From: Deltaproteobacteria bacterium
Lineage (GTDB): Bacteria; SAR324; NAC60-12
Assembly: GCA_003541985.1 (NCBI GenBank)
Contig: DPLM01000058.1
Span: 1-6,754, forward strand
DNA: 6,754 nt
Direction of reading: 5' to 3'
In this document: in pieces, positions 5,985 through 6,754 of the stretch
How the letters are laid out: the number at the start of each line of letters is the position of its first letter
How positions within the stretch are numbered: the stretch's first letter is position 1
Position numbers and translations under genes: made by a program
The notes under the pieces: model-generated
The model's database searches: none
What the model was told of the DNA's origin: nothing
What the model saw: the letters and a program-made list of their open reading frames with translations, nothing else

Positions 5985-6754
5985 GTGAATTCAATGATTC
6001 GTAGTTTGGGAATATGGTTGATCATAGGTCTCATAATGTTGGTTCTTTTCAACATGATGGGTTCTCACTCTGGAAACGAACAGAGGATTTCTTTTACGGA
6101 ATTCATGGACCAGGTTGAGACAGGCTCTGTCTTAGAAGTTGTTGCTCAGGGTAATAATGTGATCGGTGTCACAGATGGAAATCAACGCTTTCAAACACAG
6201 GTTCCTGATTATCCTGGTTTGTACCAAAACCTTCGTGAAAACAATGTTAGAATTCGTGTGAGCCCTCCAGAGAGTGGCAACGTTTTTCTGGCAATTTTGA
6301 ATAGTTGGTTCCCAATGCTACTGATTATTGGGATTTGGATCTTTTTCATGAGACAGATGCAAGGTGGAGGCAATCGCGCAATGAGTTTTGGAAAGATCCG
6401 AACTCAGGTAACAGAGAAAAAAGACAACCCGATTACTTTTTCAGATGTTCAGGGAATCGATGAAGCTCGTGATGAGCTGGGAGAAATCGTTGATTTTCTT
6501 TCAGATCCAGATAAGTTTCGGGACCTTGGTGGAGAAATTCCACGAGGAGTCTTGTTGATGGGGGATCCTGGTACTGGAAAAACGTTATTAGCAAAAGCGA
6601 TCGCTGGTGAAGCCGGTGTTCCTTTCTTTAGCATCAGTGGCTCCGATTTTGTGGAAATGTTCGTAGGTGTGGGCGCAAGCCGTGTTCGAGATCTCTTCGA
6701 GCAAGGAAAAAAGAATGCACCATGCATCATTTTTATTGACGAGATCGATGCAGT
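5985..6754 (+). CDS. ftsH: ATP-dependent zinc metalloprotease FtsH, N-terminal part (3' end outside window)
   Basis: FtsH is a membrane-anchored hexameric AAA+ protease that degrades misfolded membrane proteins and regulatory proteins; its active sites face the cytoplasm. The first 256 residues are present. There is a first membrane segment at about 8-25, a periplasmic domain (about 26-102) with the typical ISFTEF and VPDYPGL-like stretches, and a second membrane segment at about 103-121. A Gly-rich joint (MQGGGNRAMSFGK, 125-137) leads into the AAA+ domain. Walker A is GDPGTGKT (193-200), the pore motif is in MFVGVGASRVRD (225-236), and Walker B is IIFIDEID (248-255). The second Walker A residue is Asp, where FtsH usually has Pro. 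The zinc-site HEAGH and protease domain lie beyond the edge. The gene is divergent from nadK; tilS and ftsH are often neighbours in other bacteria but here lie at opposite ends of the cluster. Confidence 0.96.
   Translation, partial: MNSMIRSLGIWLIIGLIMLVLFNMMGSHSGNEQRISFTEFMDQVETGSVLEVVAQGNNVIGVTDGNQRFQTQVPDYPGLYQNLRENNVRIRVSPPESGNVFLAILNSWFPMLLIIGIWIFFMRQMQGGGNRAMSFGKIRTQVTEKKDNPITFSDVQGIDEARDELGEIVDFLSDPDKFRDLGGEIPRGVLLMGDPGTGKTLLAKAIAGEAGVPFFSISGSDFVEMFVGVGASRVRDLFEQGKKNAPCIIFIDEIDA

Noticed and set aside
5994..5996. ATG 5994 as the ftsH start
   Set aside because: The GGAGAG ribosome site is too far upstream (15 nt), while GTG 5985 in the same frame is at the usual distance.
6449..6730. 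A 93-codon minus-strand frame inside ftsH
   Set aside because: It is the antisense of the conserved FtsH AAA+ domain, with no ribosome site and low-complexity Ser/Pro content.

Overview
This window carries ordinary bacterial housekeeping genes of a Gram-negative organism. It has the end of clpB, a five-gene minus-strand cluster (nadK, tolA-like, tolB, cpoB-like, tilS), and the start of ftsH. The envelope-type Tol proteins, with signal peptides and a membrane anchor, point to a cell with an outer membrane. The AAA+ sequences look proteobacterial. The gene order differs from the classical gammaproteobacterial tol operon, so a deltaproteobacterial or related marine lineage is possible, but that is a weak inference. 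The DNA looks moderately AT-rich by eye; this was not computed.

Layout: positions 1-914 (+) encode the last 303 residues of ClpB, covering its second AAA+ module. ClpB converges with tilS across only 7 nt. On the minus strand, read from 5745 down to 922, come nadK, a TonB/TolA-type protein, tolB, a cpoB/ybgF-type protein and tilS. Their gaps are 32 nt, 2 nt, 6 nt and a 4-nt overlap, so they are almost certainly one transcription unit with translational coupling. A 239-nt divergent intergenic region (5746-5984) separates nadK from ftsH. It holds a candidate promoter on each strand, a perfect 7-bp inverted repeat, and a possible very small reading frame whose stop overlaps the nadK start. ftsH begins with GTG at 5985 and runs off the right edge just after its Walker B motif.

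Functionally, the cluster centres on the Tol envelope system: an inner-membrane TolA-like energy transducer, the periplasmic TolB propeller, and the periplasmic CpoB-like coiled-coil/TPR protein. It is framed by two unrelated essential-type enzymes, NAD kinase and tRNA(Ile)-lysidine synthase. Pal, normally between tolB and cpoB, is absent, as are tolQ and tolR upstream of tolA. ClpB and FtsH on the flanks are protein quality-control ATPases.

I see no mobile element, CRISPR array, RNA gene or clearly novel system. The points worth a second look are the reduced tol gene set, the intergenic region, and some substitutions in conserved motifs (TilS, FtsH).
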